DNA of 39,147 nucleotides from Bacteroidaceae bacterium (GCA_017470525.1 JAFUYM010000072.1:1-39147); one strand, 5' to 3'; shown: positions 14,825 to 22,760, numbered from the stretch's first letter. Notes: generated by a model not told the origin, from the sequence alone. Made by a program: numbers and translations.

Positions 14825-15352
14825 TCATTCCGACGGGGGCACCTTTTCTGTGCTTTCCGTGCTTTCCGTGCGAGACATCTCCTCGTTCTCCACCACCATC
14901 CAGAACTCCTCTCCCCTTCCCCAAGCCTCATACACCAGTTCCGTCAGCCGTCCGAACACCACGTCCCCGTTCTCCATCCGCCGCTTCTTCGGGTACTCCA
15001 CCTCACGACCCTCCTCGTCCGTGTAGTAGTGAAACACCGGCTCACCCACCAGCACCTCACCCTCAAACATCTGCCTCGCCCACCGGTGGCCGACATACAC
15101 CTGCCTGTGACCCGGACACCTCGCCACCCGCAAGCCCATCGCCCCGTATGGCGAGCCGCCCACCTTCATCCGCCACCTGCCCCGAGGCAGACACACCTGC
15201 GACGCACCCGCGAACGACACCTCATAGTCCCTGAAGCCCACCTCGCGAGCCTCACACACCATCCTTGGCTCCTCCTCGCCGTCCATCCACACCTCCATCA
15301 CCGACTTCGTGACCTCAGCGTCGCCATAATACCGTTTCAACCTGATTTCCAT
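14825..15352 (-). CDS. Uncharacterised 175-residue protein, possibly DUF5675-like
   Basis: It begins MEIRLKRYYGDAEVTKSVMEVW, and a central segment (LPRGRWRMKV...GHRWARQMFEGEVLVGEP) recalls the DUF5675 pattern, but the match is weak. The C-terminal Ser/Thr/Glu-rich tail (MSRTESTESTEKVPPSE) is encoded by short DNA repeats next to the inverted repeat at 14728-14821, so the natural C-terminus may have been altered. It has its own promoter at 15439-15469 and lies between the primase and HU genes on the same strand. The function is unknown. Confidence 0.55.
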   Translation of the reverse strand: MEIRLKRYYGDAEVTKSVMEVWMDGEEEPRMVCEAREVGFRDYEVSFAGASQVCLPRGRWRMKVGGSPYGAMGLRVARCPGHRQVYVGHRWARQMFEGEVLVGEPVFHYYTDEEGREVEYPKKRRMENGDVVFGRLTELVYEAWGRGEEFWMVVENEEMSRTESTESTEKVPPSE

Positions 15353-15438
15353 TCGTCCTTTCTGAATTTACAATCGTTCTTTAGACCTTCGTTTTTTCTT
15401 AGCATCCGCCCCATTCTTCCCCCTCATTTTTCACGCTA

Positions 15439-15469
15439 CAAAGTTACGAATTTTTCCCGACATACGCAA
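15439..15469 (-). promoter_or_regulatory. Promoter of the 175-residue gene
   Basis: On the minus strand TTG (15467-15469), 20 bases, then TAACTTTG (15439-15446) give the full Bacteroidetes -33/-7 arrangement, about 87 bases upstream of ATG 15352. This explains why the gene can be expressed independently of the primase operon. Confidence 0.65.
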
Positions 15470-15531
15470 GCATTCAACCCACTATTTTTCAACTTTTTGC
15501 CAACTTTTTCTTCGGCACCCTTCCACCCCTT

Positions 15532-15594
15532 TCCTGCACCCTTCAAGGCAATTACGATGAGCCGTTCTGCGTAATTACGTCGAGGGGTGCAGGA
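15532..15594. repeat. Nested inverted repeat downstream of the primase gene
   Basis: TCCTGCACCC (15532-15541) pairs with GGGTGCAGGA (15585-15594), enclosing AATTACG (15550-15556) and CGTAATT (15570-15576). It begins 9 bases after the primase stop on the minus strand but is not followed by a clear T-run. It may be a 3' structure, a weak terminator, or a single-strand origin-like hairpin. Confidence 0.6.
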
Positions 15595-15603
15595 GGGAAC
15601 TGT

Positions 15604-16512
15604 TTACTTTGTCGTCAGATAATACTCGCTGAAATCCTTGCAGCCGAGGGGCAGTTGGTGATGCTCCAGACGAGGCAGCACTTGCTGCAACTGGAGGAAG
15701 AGCCGTTCGCCGGGCTGGTCGCGGTCGGGATACATGTGGAAGGTGATTGACAATTGAGCATCAAGCATTGACAACTGCTCCACGTCCTTGGTCTTGAGCA
15801 AGGTGGCCGAGGGGATGGCAATCGCCTTGTGACCTGCCGAGAGCATCGCCCAGCAGTCGGAGCACCCTTCGGTGATGTAGAGTGCCTCGCCGGGGCGGAG
15901 CAGATTCAGCACGGGCAGGTTGTAGATGCCACACTCCGACCCTGCGGGGAAGCGGAATCGGGGCGAGGCTCCCTTCTGCAGATTGCGGTTCTGGATGCCC
16001 ATCAACTTGCCCGTGCGGTCGTAGTAGGGTGTCTGCAGCCACGGGGTGCCCTGCCTGTCTGTCCACGAGGTGAGGCGGCACCAACGCACCACTCGCTCGT
16101 CCAGCCGCCGCTCGTCGAAGAGGAACTTCCGTGCTGCCCCGTTCAGCCAAGGCCGCTCGAAGAACCGCTCATATCGGCTGGCATCAAACGGCTTCTCTTC
16201 ACACTTAGAACATGAAACCTGAGACATGGCACTCTCGCTTGTGAGAATCACGTTATGCTCATCAGCAAGCCATCGGCACGCCTCCCGAAAGTCCTTGCCC
16301 AAATGCTTCATCACGAGGTCAATCGTGCCGCCCGAGGCTCCGCAGACGAAGCAGCGGAAGGTGTTCCTCCGAGGCGAGAAGGACAGCGAGGCGTGGTGGT
16401 CGTCATGGAACGGACAGAGGCACTTGTGCATCCTGACTCGGAGTCCGATCCGCTCTGCGACCCCCTCGATGGGGAGGTCGCGGAGCCTTTGAAGTTCAAA
16501 CTTGTCCATCAT
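15604..16512 (-). CDS. CHC2 zinc-finger / Toprim DNA primase-like protein
   Basis: With the start at ATG 16512 the protein has 302 residues. The CHC2 zinc ribbon is complete: Cys33-x2-His36 (CPFH) and Cys54-x2-Cys57 (CFVC) in a DnaG-like context (FRCFVCGASGGTIDLV). A Toprim-like core follows, with ALYITEGCSDCWAML and later MYPDRDQPGE providing the acidic residues. It is much shorter than chromosomal DnaG and lacks the helicase-binding domain, which suggests a mobile-element primase. Its ATG overlaps the stop of the DUF3987 gene in an ATGATG sequence, so translation is coupled. Together they probably form a small replication operon. Confidence 0.85.
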   Translation of the reverse strand: MMDKFELQRLRDLPIEGVAERIGLRVRMHKCLCPFHDDHHASLSFSPRRNTFRCFVCGASGGTIDLVMKHLGKDFREACRWLADEHNVILTSESAMSQVSCSKCEEKPFDASRYERFFERPWLNGAARKFLFDERRLDERVVRWCRLTSWTDRQGTPWLQTPYYDRTGKLMGIQNRNLQKGASPRFRFPAGSECGIYNLPVLNLLRPGEALYITEGCSDCWAMLSAGHKAIAIPSATLLKTKDVEQLSMLDAQLSITFHMYPDRDQPGERLFLQLQQVLPRLEHHQLPLGCKDFSEYYLTTK

Positions 16513-17819
16513 TGCCCGTTGCCTTTCAGATATTCGTCCGTCTTGGTGTAGAGTCCCGTCTGGCACGAGTAGGTGATGAAGCCGCGGTTCTTCCAGACGT
16601 TGAGTTGGTGCTTGGTGCCCTGCTTGCTCTTGCCAAGGCTGACACGAAGTGCCTCCAACTGCAGTTCGTTGAATACATTGCCCAGATTGTCCAGCATGTT
16701 CTTGGGGCCGCTCTTTTGTTCGTCTTCCGACTGAACTTCGCCGCCTTTGAACATATCGCCAAACACCTTGACCTTCGACCAAAGGTCATAATAGCAGAAC
16801 CACACGACATACTCGCCGATGGAGCGTGTCCAGACATGGTTGTTGAGCAGCCAAAGCGTGGCACCTTTCTTCCATGCTGAGAAGAGGCTGCGGTGGGAGA
16901 GTTCGAAGAGCATGTCATCGTCGGCAAGGTCGGCAAGCGTCGCCATCTCTTCTGCCAACTGGTCGGCAATCTTGTTCAGCGGCTTCACCACAAAACGTCC
17001 CTTGGCGTTGTCCAGACGCAGGATGTATCCGTCGAGTTTTGCAAGGAACTCCTCGTCATAGGCTCCTTGTCGCGGAATGCGCCCCTTACGTTCCCCACGT
17101 GCCTTGTAGGCGAACGGAATGCGGCCGAAGAAGCCGTTCGTCAGGTCTTTCTTGTAGAACGCACGTGCGGCATCGGGAGTGGAACTGAACGTGATGTTCA
17201 CACGCAGAATCGGATTGCCCGTCACACCATCGGCCGTGGCACGCAGCGCACCGGCACGCTGGCGGTCGTAGATGTTGCGGACGGTTTGGCTCACCTGCCT
17301 GTGCCCGCCACACATCTTGTCCGCCATCTCCACTTCGGGCAGATTCAGGTACTGAGTGCGGCCGCCCTGTGCCTCCAGCGCCATCGCATTCTGGATGAAA
17401 GCAGGGTTGGTCAAGTCGGCAGGCGGAAACCAGAATGCAACCTCGGGACGCTCGGGCTTCTCCTTGTTCGCCCCCTTGGTCTTCGTCAGCCGTATCCATT
17501 CAGTGAGTCTCTTATATTCCCCCTCGTCATGGTCTCGGAACGAACGCTGGATAGCCTCCACAAGGCGGGTCAACTGAGCCTTTCCCACACCCGAAGCACC
17601 TATCAAGTGCCCCATCTGCCCGCAAAGTTCGTAGTATTGGTTGTCGGAATACATGAACTCCACCTCCTTCAGATGGGCTGCCAATGCAGGAATCGCCATC
17701 GGAACCAGCGGTTCGCGCATGTCTTTTGATGCCTGTGAGAGGAGTAATTTGCAGATTTCTGTGCCTTTTGCAGGCTTTGGCATCGCCGGAGCGACGCAGT
17801 CAAAAATGTTGTATATCAT
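16509..17819 (-). CDS. DUF3987 family protein (primase-helicase-like)
   Basis: This 436-residue protein matches DUF3987-type proteins of Bacteroidetes. It has an N-terminal region (LVPMAIPALAAHLKEVEFMY), a P-loop-like GASGVGKA at 74-81, and a later NITFSSTPDAARAFYKKDLTNGFFGRIPFA that resembles the core of phage-type primase-helicases. The Walker A motif is unusual because the Ser/Thr after Lys is Ala. The gene is coupled to the CHC2 primase by a 4-base overlap and follows the 131-residue gene after a 196-base gap that holds TCTCAG repeats. It could be the helicase partner of the primase or a remnant of one. Confidence 0.8.
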   Translation of the reverse strand: MIYNIFDCVAPAMPKPAKGTEICKLLLSQASKDMREPLVPMAIPALAAHLKEVEFMYSDNQYYELCGQMGHLIGASGVGKAQLTRLVEAIQRSFRDHDEGEYKRLTEWIRLTKTKGANKEKPERPEVAFWFPPADLTNPAFIQNAMALEAQGGRTQYLNLPEVEMADKMCGGHRQVSQTVRNIYDRQRAGALRATADGVTGNPILRVNITFSSTPDAARAFYKKDLTNGFFGRIPFAYKARGERKGRIPRQGAYDEEFLAKLDGYILRLDNAKGRFVVKPLNKIADQLAEEMATLADLADDDMLFELSHRSLFSAWKKGATLWLLNNHVWTRSIGEYVVWFCYYDLWSKVKVFGDMFKGGEVQSEDEQKSGPKNMLDNLGNVFNELQLEALRVSLGKSKQGTKHQLNVWKNRGFITYSCQTGLYTKTDEYLKGNGQ

Positions 17820-17857
17820 TGCTTTTTAGATAATTAAATGGTTTTCCAATACGTTTG

Positions 17858-18011
17858 GCAGTCTCAGTCTCAGAGTCTCAGTTAGTTTGAAAGTCGTTTG
17901 CCAGCTCCCTCCTTACATATTTATATAATTGATTATTAATTAGTTATAAGCACCTTAAAAGAGGGTTACAAGTTGAATTGTGACTTTTTTTCGAACTGAG
18001 ACTGAGACTGC
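17858..18011. repeat. TCTCAG iteron-like repeats and inverted repeat
   Basis: GCAGTCTCAGTCTCAG (17858-17873), followed by another AGTCTCAG, is inverted exactly at 17996-18011 (CTGAGACTGAGACTGC). This makes five or more TCTCAG units bracketing an AT-rich 120-base spacer (ATTTATATAATTGATTATTA). It lies between the DUF3987 and 131-residue genes. The layout recalls iteron origins or operator arrays, but this is inference. Confidence 0.6.
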
Positions 18012-18015
18012 TTGG

Positions 18016-18411
18016 TTAATACTTTTTCTCTACAAGGCCAGTGAGTGCCCGACGCAACTCGCCCATCACTCCAATGGCATAGCCGTCCACCGTGAAGCCG
18101 CTGCCGACCTCCATCCGCTTGAAGTTCGGACGGAGCGAGCCGTCATCTCCGCGAGTGATGGTGATGTACCTTCCCTCGAACACCCGAGGGTTCCGCTTGC
18201 CGTCACCTGCGGGCAGGGTCTCGACAAAGGTGTAGTGTGCATCTCGGCAAAGAAACTCATCGACCACGCCGTCCGAGTCGCGGCACAACGTGCCCTGATA
18301 CCCCTTGCCCGTCTTCATGCGTCGGTCACTACTGAGAATGGTTTTCACGTCCACACCAAGGTCTGTGTTGGTGTGCCAACCTTGAAGGTCGGAATTCAAT
18401 TCTTTTGACAT
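18016..18411 (-). CDS. Uncharacterised 131-residue protein of the primase module
   Basis: This small protein (MSKELNSDLQGWHTNTDLGVDVK) has predicted beta-rich content and no recognised motif. The segment YQGTLCRDSDGVVDEFLCRDAHYTFVET suggests a compact beta fold. It is first in the minus-strand module with DUF3987 and the CHC2 primase and has a strong promoter at 18576-18606. The leader is about 155 bases long. The function is unknown; position suggests a role in replication or control of the module. Confidence 0.6.
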   Translation of the reverse strand: MSKELNSDLQGWHTNTDLGVDVKTILSSDRRMKTGKGYQGTLCRDSDGVVDEFLCRDAHYTFVETLPAGDGKRNPRVFEGRYITITRGDDGSLRPNFKRMEVGSGFTVDGYAIGVMGELRRALTGLVEKKY

Positions 18412-18541
18412 AATAACAATTGTTTTTGAAATTGTGTTTTATGCCTTCTTGCACTACACGATGGTATAGAAGGACGTTTTTCACCTCATGCCCCGGAGCC
18501 GTGCTCAGTTTTTGACTGCTGATTGACATCTGAAAAAGAAT

Positions 18542-18576
18542 GCAGCAGAAACTCCGTCGGTAGAAATTTCTGCTGC
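18542..18576. promoter_or_regulatory. 10-bp inverted repeat over the transcription start (possible operator or leader hairpin)
   Basis: GCAGCAGAAA (18542-18551) is inverted as TTTCTGCTGC (18567-18576) and touches the -7 element of the promoter at 18576-18606. It may bind a repressor or form a hairpin at the 5' end of the mRNA. Confidence 0.5.
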
Positions 18577-18606
18577 AAAGGTACAGGGAATACCTGATAA
18601 AAACAA
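18576..18606 (-). promoter_or_regulatory. Promoter of the 131-residue/DUF3987/primase module
   Basis: On the minus strand TTG (18604-18606), 20 bases, then TACCTTTG (18576-18583) exactly fit the Bacteroidetes promoter model. Confidence 0.65.
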
Positions 18607-18720
18607 GTAATAAAGAGAATATGAGTTTATGGGTAAATAATTGAAAAACACACGATTGAGAGCGTACCGTAAAACACTTTTTACAGCAGGAGGAACGGAC
18701 GTGAGAAAGAATGACCAACG

Positions 18721-18750
18721 TTTTTACAGAATTGATATTATCTGTAAAAA
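18721..18750. repeat. Perfect 10-bp inverted repeat (TTTTTACAGA/TCTGTAAAAA)
   Basis: Arms at 18721-18730 and 18741-18750 flank a 10-base loop. It may be a second, bidirectional terminator in the region between the 131-residue gene and the 395-residue gene. The rest of 18610-18845 holds no supported gene. Confidence 0.5.
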
Positions 18751-18789
18751 GTTCGACAAAATTTCATCCGAAGAGATGAGAATTCTGTC

Positions 18790-18820
18790 AAAAAAAAGAC
18801 AGATTTTTTTGGAATCTGTC
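18790..18820 (-). terminator. Terminator of the 395-residue gene
   Basis: On the minus strand GACAGATT and AATCTGTC form an 8-bp stem with a short loop, followed by a run of eight T. It lies about 26 bases after the stop codon at 18846. Confidence 0.75.
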
Positions 18821-18845
18821 AAAAGAGATATTGCTAAATCATCAC

Positions 18846-20033
18846 TTATGCTGCATCGACGTGCTTAGACAGATACAAGGAAAAGTTGTTAGCCATCTCT
18901 TGCATCGAAATCTTTTGACGGTAGCAGAAACTCCGCTCCCTGCATACAGCCTGCCACGTGGGCAGCAAATACTCCCCTTTGTAATGATTTTGCAAATAAA
19001 GGTAGAATTGCTTTTCGTTGGGCTCGTCAATGACCTTCTTCCCGTCATCGCTCATGCTGCTGACACCGCTCCACTTGACAAGATACGCCATTTCGCGAGC
19101 ATCGAATGTGCCTTTTTTGCCTTGTGCCTCCGCTTTCTTGCTGTGTTTAAACGGAATATTCAACGAATCCAATTTGGGAATGAGGTCACAAACTTGACGC
19201 CCCCACTCAGGATTCTTTGCCCAGAGAACGGATGCCTTCTCGTCAAGACCGTACTGACAACCAGAAACAAGTCTGTATAGAAAACTCTCACGTTTTAGCC
19301 ATTGCTTGTCGTGGGCATGATAGTCTTTGGCAAGCCAGTCTTTCAATGGACGGGCATTCTTCCTACGCTCTGCCAGTTCTTCATCAGAGATCAACTTCAC
19401 CTGTCCGAACGTGTCAAAGACCTCGCGGACACCGTGGAGTACCTCATCGCAACTCTTTTCAAAAATCTTTTTAAGACGCTCGAAATCTCCCTTCACCTCT
19501 TCCTCCTGACGAATCATGTCTTTGCAGACTTTCAATGTTGTTACCAAATGATAAAAGAATGTTGCCATTTCATGGAAAAGTGTTTGTACTAATTTTTCGT
19601 ATGTCTCTGCCCCAAAGAATTGTCCATAGTACTTTCGGAAAGTGAGTCGCGAGTAATCAAGTGTGGGGACGACATTGCCAGCACCACATCGCTTGCGACG
19701 CACAACAGGGCAGAACTTGCGGAAAATCTTCATGCTGCCCGTAATGGTCGTGCCAATCCGCCTAATCAGCCTTTCGGCCAAACGGAAACATTCATTGTGA
19801 TCTGTAGCATACTGTTCGATAAAGTTCTCCGAAAAATCCACCAAATCCATTGACTCGATATTTAGTCGATTCTGATACTCTCTCACAAGGCACAAGGTTT
19901 TCTCAACCTTCTTCATGTCAAATTTGCATGAAGTAATGGCTTCCATTGCATTTATTTCTTCAAACTCATGAGCCGCATCATATATCATGTCAAACCCTGT
20001 TTGATCTCTTTGCACAATCGTTGAATATAGCAT
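18846..20033 (-). CDS. Uncharacterised 395-residue protein divergent from the restriction-modification genes
   Basis: The frame is complete, with its own promoter element (20073-20080) and terminator (18790-18820), which supports a real gene. The protein looks mostly alpha-helical and charged. Examples are TLFHEMATFFYHLVTTLKVC and QEEEVKGDFERLKKIFEKSC. There is a basic stretch (FRKFCPVVRRKRCGAG) and a C-terminal FYLYLQNHYKGEYLLPTWQA. No signal peptide, membrane segment or catalytic motif was recognised. It is transcribed away from a PmeII-type endonuclease and methyltransferase with about 160 bases between starts. It might be an accessory or defence gene, but no function can be assigned. Confidence 0.65.
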   Translation of the reverse strand: MLYSTIVQRDQTGFDMIYDAAHEFEEINAMEAITSCKFDMKKVEKTLCLVREYQNRLNIESMDLVDFSENFIEQYATDHNECFRLAERLIRRIGTTITGSMKIFRKFCPVVRRKRCGAGNVVPTLDYSRLTFRKYYGQFFGAETYEKLVQTLFHEMATFFYHLVTTLKVCKDMIRQEEEVKGDFERLKKIFEKSCDEVLHGVREVFDTFGQVKLISDEELAERRKNARPLKDWLAKDYHAHDKQWLKRESFLYRLVSGCQYGLDEKASVLWAKNPEWGRQVCDLIPKLDSLNIPFKHSKKAEAQGKKGTFDAREMAYLVKWSGVSSMSDDGKKVIDEPNEKQFYLYLQNHYKGEYLLPTWQAVCRERSFCYRQKISMQEMANNFSLYLSKHVDAA

Positions 20034-20072
20034 AATGATTCAATCTTTTCAAATTAATACTTCATTTGCCCA

Positions 20073-20080
20073 CAAAGATA
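20073..20080 (-). promoter_or_regulatory. -7 element (TATCTTTG) for the 395-residue gene
   Basis: TATCTTTG on the minus strand matches TAnnTTTG about 40 bases upstream of the start at 20033. The -33 position has only a poor match. Confidence 0.4.
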
Positions 20081-20154
20081 CACTTTTAATTTTGAAACTC
20101 ACATCTTTTTTGAGATTAAATGTGAAAAAATTTTTCCTTTTCAGAGATTCTCCG

Positions 20155-20162
20155 TACTTTTG
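20155..20162 (+). promoter_or_regulatory. -7 element (TACTTTTG) for the restriction-modification operon
   Basis: TACTTTTG lies 32 bases before the endonuclease start. A T-rich stretch stands at the -33 position. The start codon is preceded by AAGGAGAAGCC, an unusually good Shine-Dalgarno for this phylum. Confidence 0.45.
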
Positions 20163-20194
20163 CAAAAAGAAAGAATATATATTAAGGAGAAGCC

Positions 20195-20911
20195 ATGACA
20201 GAACAGCAGAAAAGAACAATCATAGAAAGCGGGAAGCAGTATTTCCGTGAAATCATCATCCCAAATCATGTGAAGGGGTTGGAGAAGTTGCGGCTGAAGG
20301 ACTTTAAGATTAACCCTTTCTTGGTGAACTATTTGGCTGCTTTTTTGTGTGGCGACACGGAACCCGAGTCTTTGGCAAAAGCCCTGGTATATCCTCGCAT
20401 ACTCGGCACGAGCATCAATACAAGTTTTGGACAAAACATTCAGATTTTCATTTCAAGTCTTGCACAGGCGGCTGGTTCGGCGTCAGGCATTGACGGCATT
20501 GACATCGAGTTTGTGGATGCCATTGATGGCAGACGTAAATACTGCCAGTGCAAGGCTGGGCCACAAACCATCAACAAGGATGACATCGCCACGATTCTGG
20601 GGCACTTCAAGCATCTGCACAACAAGGCACGGCTGGACAGACTCAACGTGCAGATTGACGACATGATTGTGGGTGTGCTGTATGGCAGCGAAGACGATTT
20701 ATCTGGACATTACAAAATCATCAATTCTCATTATCCCGTGTATTGTGGTGCCGACTTCTGGGAGCACCTGACTGGCGACGCACAGTTCTACCACCGTCTG
20801 GCAAAGGCTTTTGGAGAAGTGGTGGAAGAAGACAACATCGACGGAAGCCATCTGATTATGACCAAAATTAAAGATATTGCACAAGAAATAGAAGAGAAGG
20901 GAGGCTTATAA
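20195..20911 (+). CDS. PmeII-family type II restriction endonuclease
   Basis: This 238-residue protein has the PmeII-family layout: INPFLVNYLAAFL, then ALVYPRILGTSINTSFGQNIQ, then GIDIEFVDAIDGRRKYCQCKAGPQTINKDD. The last part contains a PD-(D/E)xK-type nuclease core (acidic residues of DIEF followed by QCK). Further family blocks are VGVLYGSEDDLSGHYK and PVYCGADFWEHLTGD. It cuts DNA at a specific site; the recognition sequence cannot be read. The methyltransferase starts 6 bases after its stop, so the two form one operon with the endonuclease first, which implies control of expression order. Confidence 0.85.
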   Translation: MTEQQKRTIIESGKQYFREIIIPNHVKGLEKLRLKDFKINPFLVNYLAAFLCGDTEPESLAKALVYPRILGTSINTSFGQNIQIFISSLAQAAGSASGIDGIDIEFVDAIDGRRKYCQCKAGPQTINKDDIATILGHFKHLHNKARLDRLNVQIDDMIVGVLYGSEDDLSGHYKIINSHYPVYCGADFWEHLTGDAQFYHRLAKAFGEVVEEDNIDGSHLIMTKIKDIAQEIEEKGGL

Positions 20912-20917
20912 AGAACA

Positions 20918-22663
20918 ATGGCGATTTTTTTATCCGCAATGAATTTGGCCGACCTTACGGGAACCTCGCTTGCGACGACACAAAAGTGGGGCGAGAATGG
21001 CGTATATCCATACCGCAGGAACGAAAACGGCAAGATGGGCTTCTACATGGAAGACTTGCTTGACATAGAACCTGTACGCCAGATGCTTCAATCGAACTGG
21101 GAGGAAGAAGAGCATGTGGTTCCGCTTCGCGATTTTACATCGGTTGAACTTTTTGCAGGAGCAGGTGGACTGGCTTTAGGCATGCACATGGCTGGGTTTC
21201 GCCACGTGCTTTTGAACGAAATGGATGCTATGGCTTGTCGCACACTTAAAAGAAACCATCCCGAATGGAATGTGCTGGAAGGCGACATTCACCAGATTGA
21301 TTTCACGCCACTTTGTGGACAGGTGGACTTTCTTTCCGGAGGTTTCCCCTGTCAGGCTTTCTCTTACGCAGGCAAGAAAGGCGGACTGAATGACACTCGG
21401 GGAACCCTCTTCTTTGAGATGGCACGTGCCATACGTGAAATTCAACCAAAGGTGTTCATGGGTGAAAATGTGAAAGGACTCCTCTCGCACGACAACGGCC
21501 ACACATTGGAGGTGATTCGCAATGCAATAGCAGAACTTGGTTATACATTGGTGGAGCCTCGTGTGCTGAAAGCCATCATGTATCAGGTGCCACAAAAGCG
21601 GGAACGTCTCATTCTCATTGCCATCCGCAACGACCTTGCAGGACGAGTGCAGTTCCACTGGCCTGATCCCTATCGACGGGTGATGACCTTGCGAGATGCT
21701 TTCTTTCATGGTGACCTTTTCGACCATGATGTGCCCCCATCTGATGGGCAGACATATCCAGCCAAGAAAGCCCGCGTGATGGCGATGGTTCCAGAAGGAG
21801 GCGACTGGCGTGACTTGCCTGTAGAGGAACAAAAGAACTACATGGGAGGCAGTTTCTATTTGGGTGGCGGCAAGACAGGAATGGCTCGACGATTGTCAAT
21901 GGATGAGCCATCGCTGACATTGACTTGTGCACCTGCCCAAAAACAGACAGAGCGTTGCCATCCCACAGAGACACGCCCTTTGACTGTACGTGAATATGCA
22001 CGTATTCAGACCTTCCCCGATGATTGGCTTTTTGAAGGAACTATCGCAGACCAATACAAACAAATTGGGAATGCAGTACCCGTCAACTTAGCCTATGCCA
22101 TTGGCCGCTCACTTATTCGGCTATTCAACGACATCGATGCCGGGAATCCAGAAGAAAGCCACTTTGAAGAAGCGAATCATATTGCCCATGGAATGCTTCC
22201 TCCTGAACTGTTCCCTATCGACCTGACTAATGTCAGAGACAATTATCCAGAACAAATTATCCAAAACGCAGATGGTCGTAAAAGAGTACTTGGCAATAAC
22301 GACTTGGACGACAGCAAGAATGTGCTGGTCAGCCTTGTGACTAACGAAAACCTTGACCCATTCAATCGGAAAAAGGCCAACCTCTATTACACGGGCAAGA
22401 AATTCCCCTCTACCGTAAAACTCAACAAACTCTATTACTTCATGCCATACACCAAGGGGAAAGGCATCCGTGACCTCTATCTCATAAAAGTGGCACGCGT
22501 GGGTACCAAGCACGAAGTGAGGCAGGAGTGTGATGAGAACGATTTCCGACTGGTGTTTGAACTCAAATTTGTAAAGCAGTTGTTTGACGACTATAAGCCT
22601 ATCAAACTACAAATCTGGCACACATTCACAGACACGAACCTCAGGGCAATTCTTGCCATGTGA
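20918..22663 (+). CDS. DNA cytosine-5 methyltransferase with N-terminal HTH-like and C-terminal extra domains
   Basis: This 581-residue protein protects sites from the upstream endonuclease by methylating C5 of cytosine. Motif I is FAGAGGLALGM (79-89), motif IV GFPCQAFS (with catalytic Cys, near 145), motif VI ENVKGL, motif VIII QKRERLILIAI and motif X QIGNAVPVN (near 382). Before the catalytic domain, residues 1-60 look like a helix-turn-helix of MerR/excisionase type (LADLTGTSLATTQKWGENG), which could repress the operon. After motif X about 175 residues remain, including LYYFMPYTKGKGIRDLYLIKVARV, with no recognised family. A strong terminator follows. Confidence 0.92.
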   Translation: MAIFLSAMNLADLTGTSLATTQKWGENGVYPYRRNENGKMGFYMEDLLDIEPVRQMLQSNWEEEEHVVPLRDFTSVELFAGAGGLALGMHMAGFRHVLLNEMDAMACRTLKRNHPEWNVLEGDIHQIDFTPLCGQVDFLSGGFPCQAFSYAGKKGGLNDTRGTLFFEMARAIREIQPKVFMGENVKGLLSHDNGHTLEVIRNAIAELGYTLVEPRVLKAIMYQVPQKRERLILIAIRNDLAGRVQFHWPDPYRRVMTLRDAFFHGDLFDHDVPPSDGQTYPAKKARVMAMVPEGGDWRDLPVEEQKNYMGGSFYLGGGKTGMARRLSMDEPSLTLTCAPAQKQTERCHPTETRPLTVREYARIQTFPDDWLFEGTIADQYKQIGNAVPVNLAYAIGRSLIRLFNDIDAGNPEESHFEEANHIAHGMLPPELFPIDLTNVRDNYPEQIIQNADGRKRVLGNNDLDDSKNVLVSLVTNENLDPFNRKKANLYYTGKKFPSTVKLNKLYYFMPYTKGKGIRDLYLIKVARVGTKHEVRQECDENDFRLVFELKFVKQLFDDYKPIKLQIWHTFTDTNLRAILAM

Positions 22664-22669
22664 CCACAG

Positions 22670-22713
22670 AGAGAGCCCGTGCAATATCACCATTGCACGG
22701 GCTCTCTTTTTCT
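22670..22713 (+). terminator. Terminator of the restriction-modification operon
   Basis: AGAGAGCCCGTGCAA (22670-22684) pairs perfectly with TTGCACGGGCTCTCT (22693-22707) and is followed by a T-rich run. It separates the operon from the convergent alaS. Confidence 0.9.
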
Positions 22714-22760
22714 CTCCTCATCTCATAGGCATGAGGGGGTATGTGACCGAGGCTACGTCC

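Noticed and set aside
18641-18868. 75-codon open frame on the plus strand
   Set aside because: It crosses two hairpins, including the terminator of the opposite gene, and overlaps that gene's 3' end. Lys/Arg-rich composition reflects AT-rich intergenic DNA.
14183-22663. Complete prophage or integrative element
   Set aside because: Primase, DUF3987 and HU-like genes plus restriction genes suggest mobile origin, but no integrase, structural, relaxase or clear att sites are visible, so boundaries cannot be claimed.
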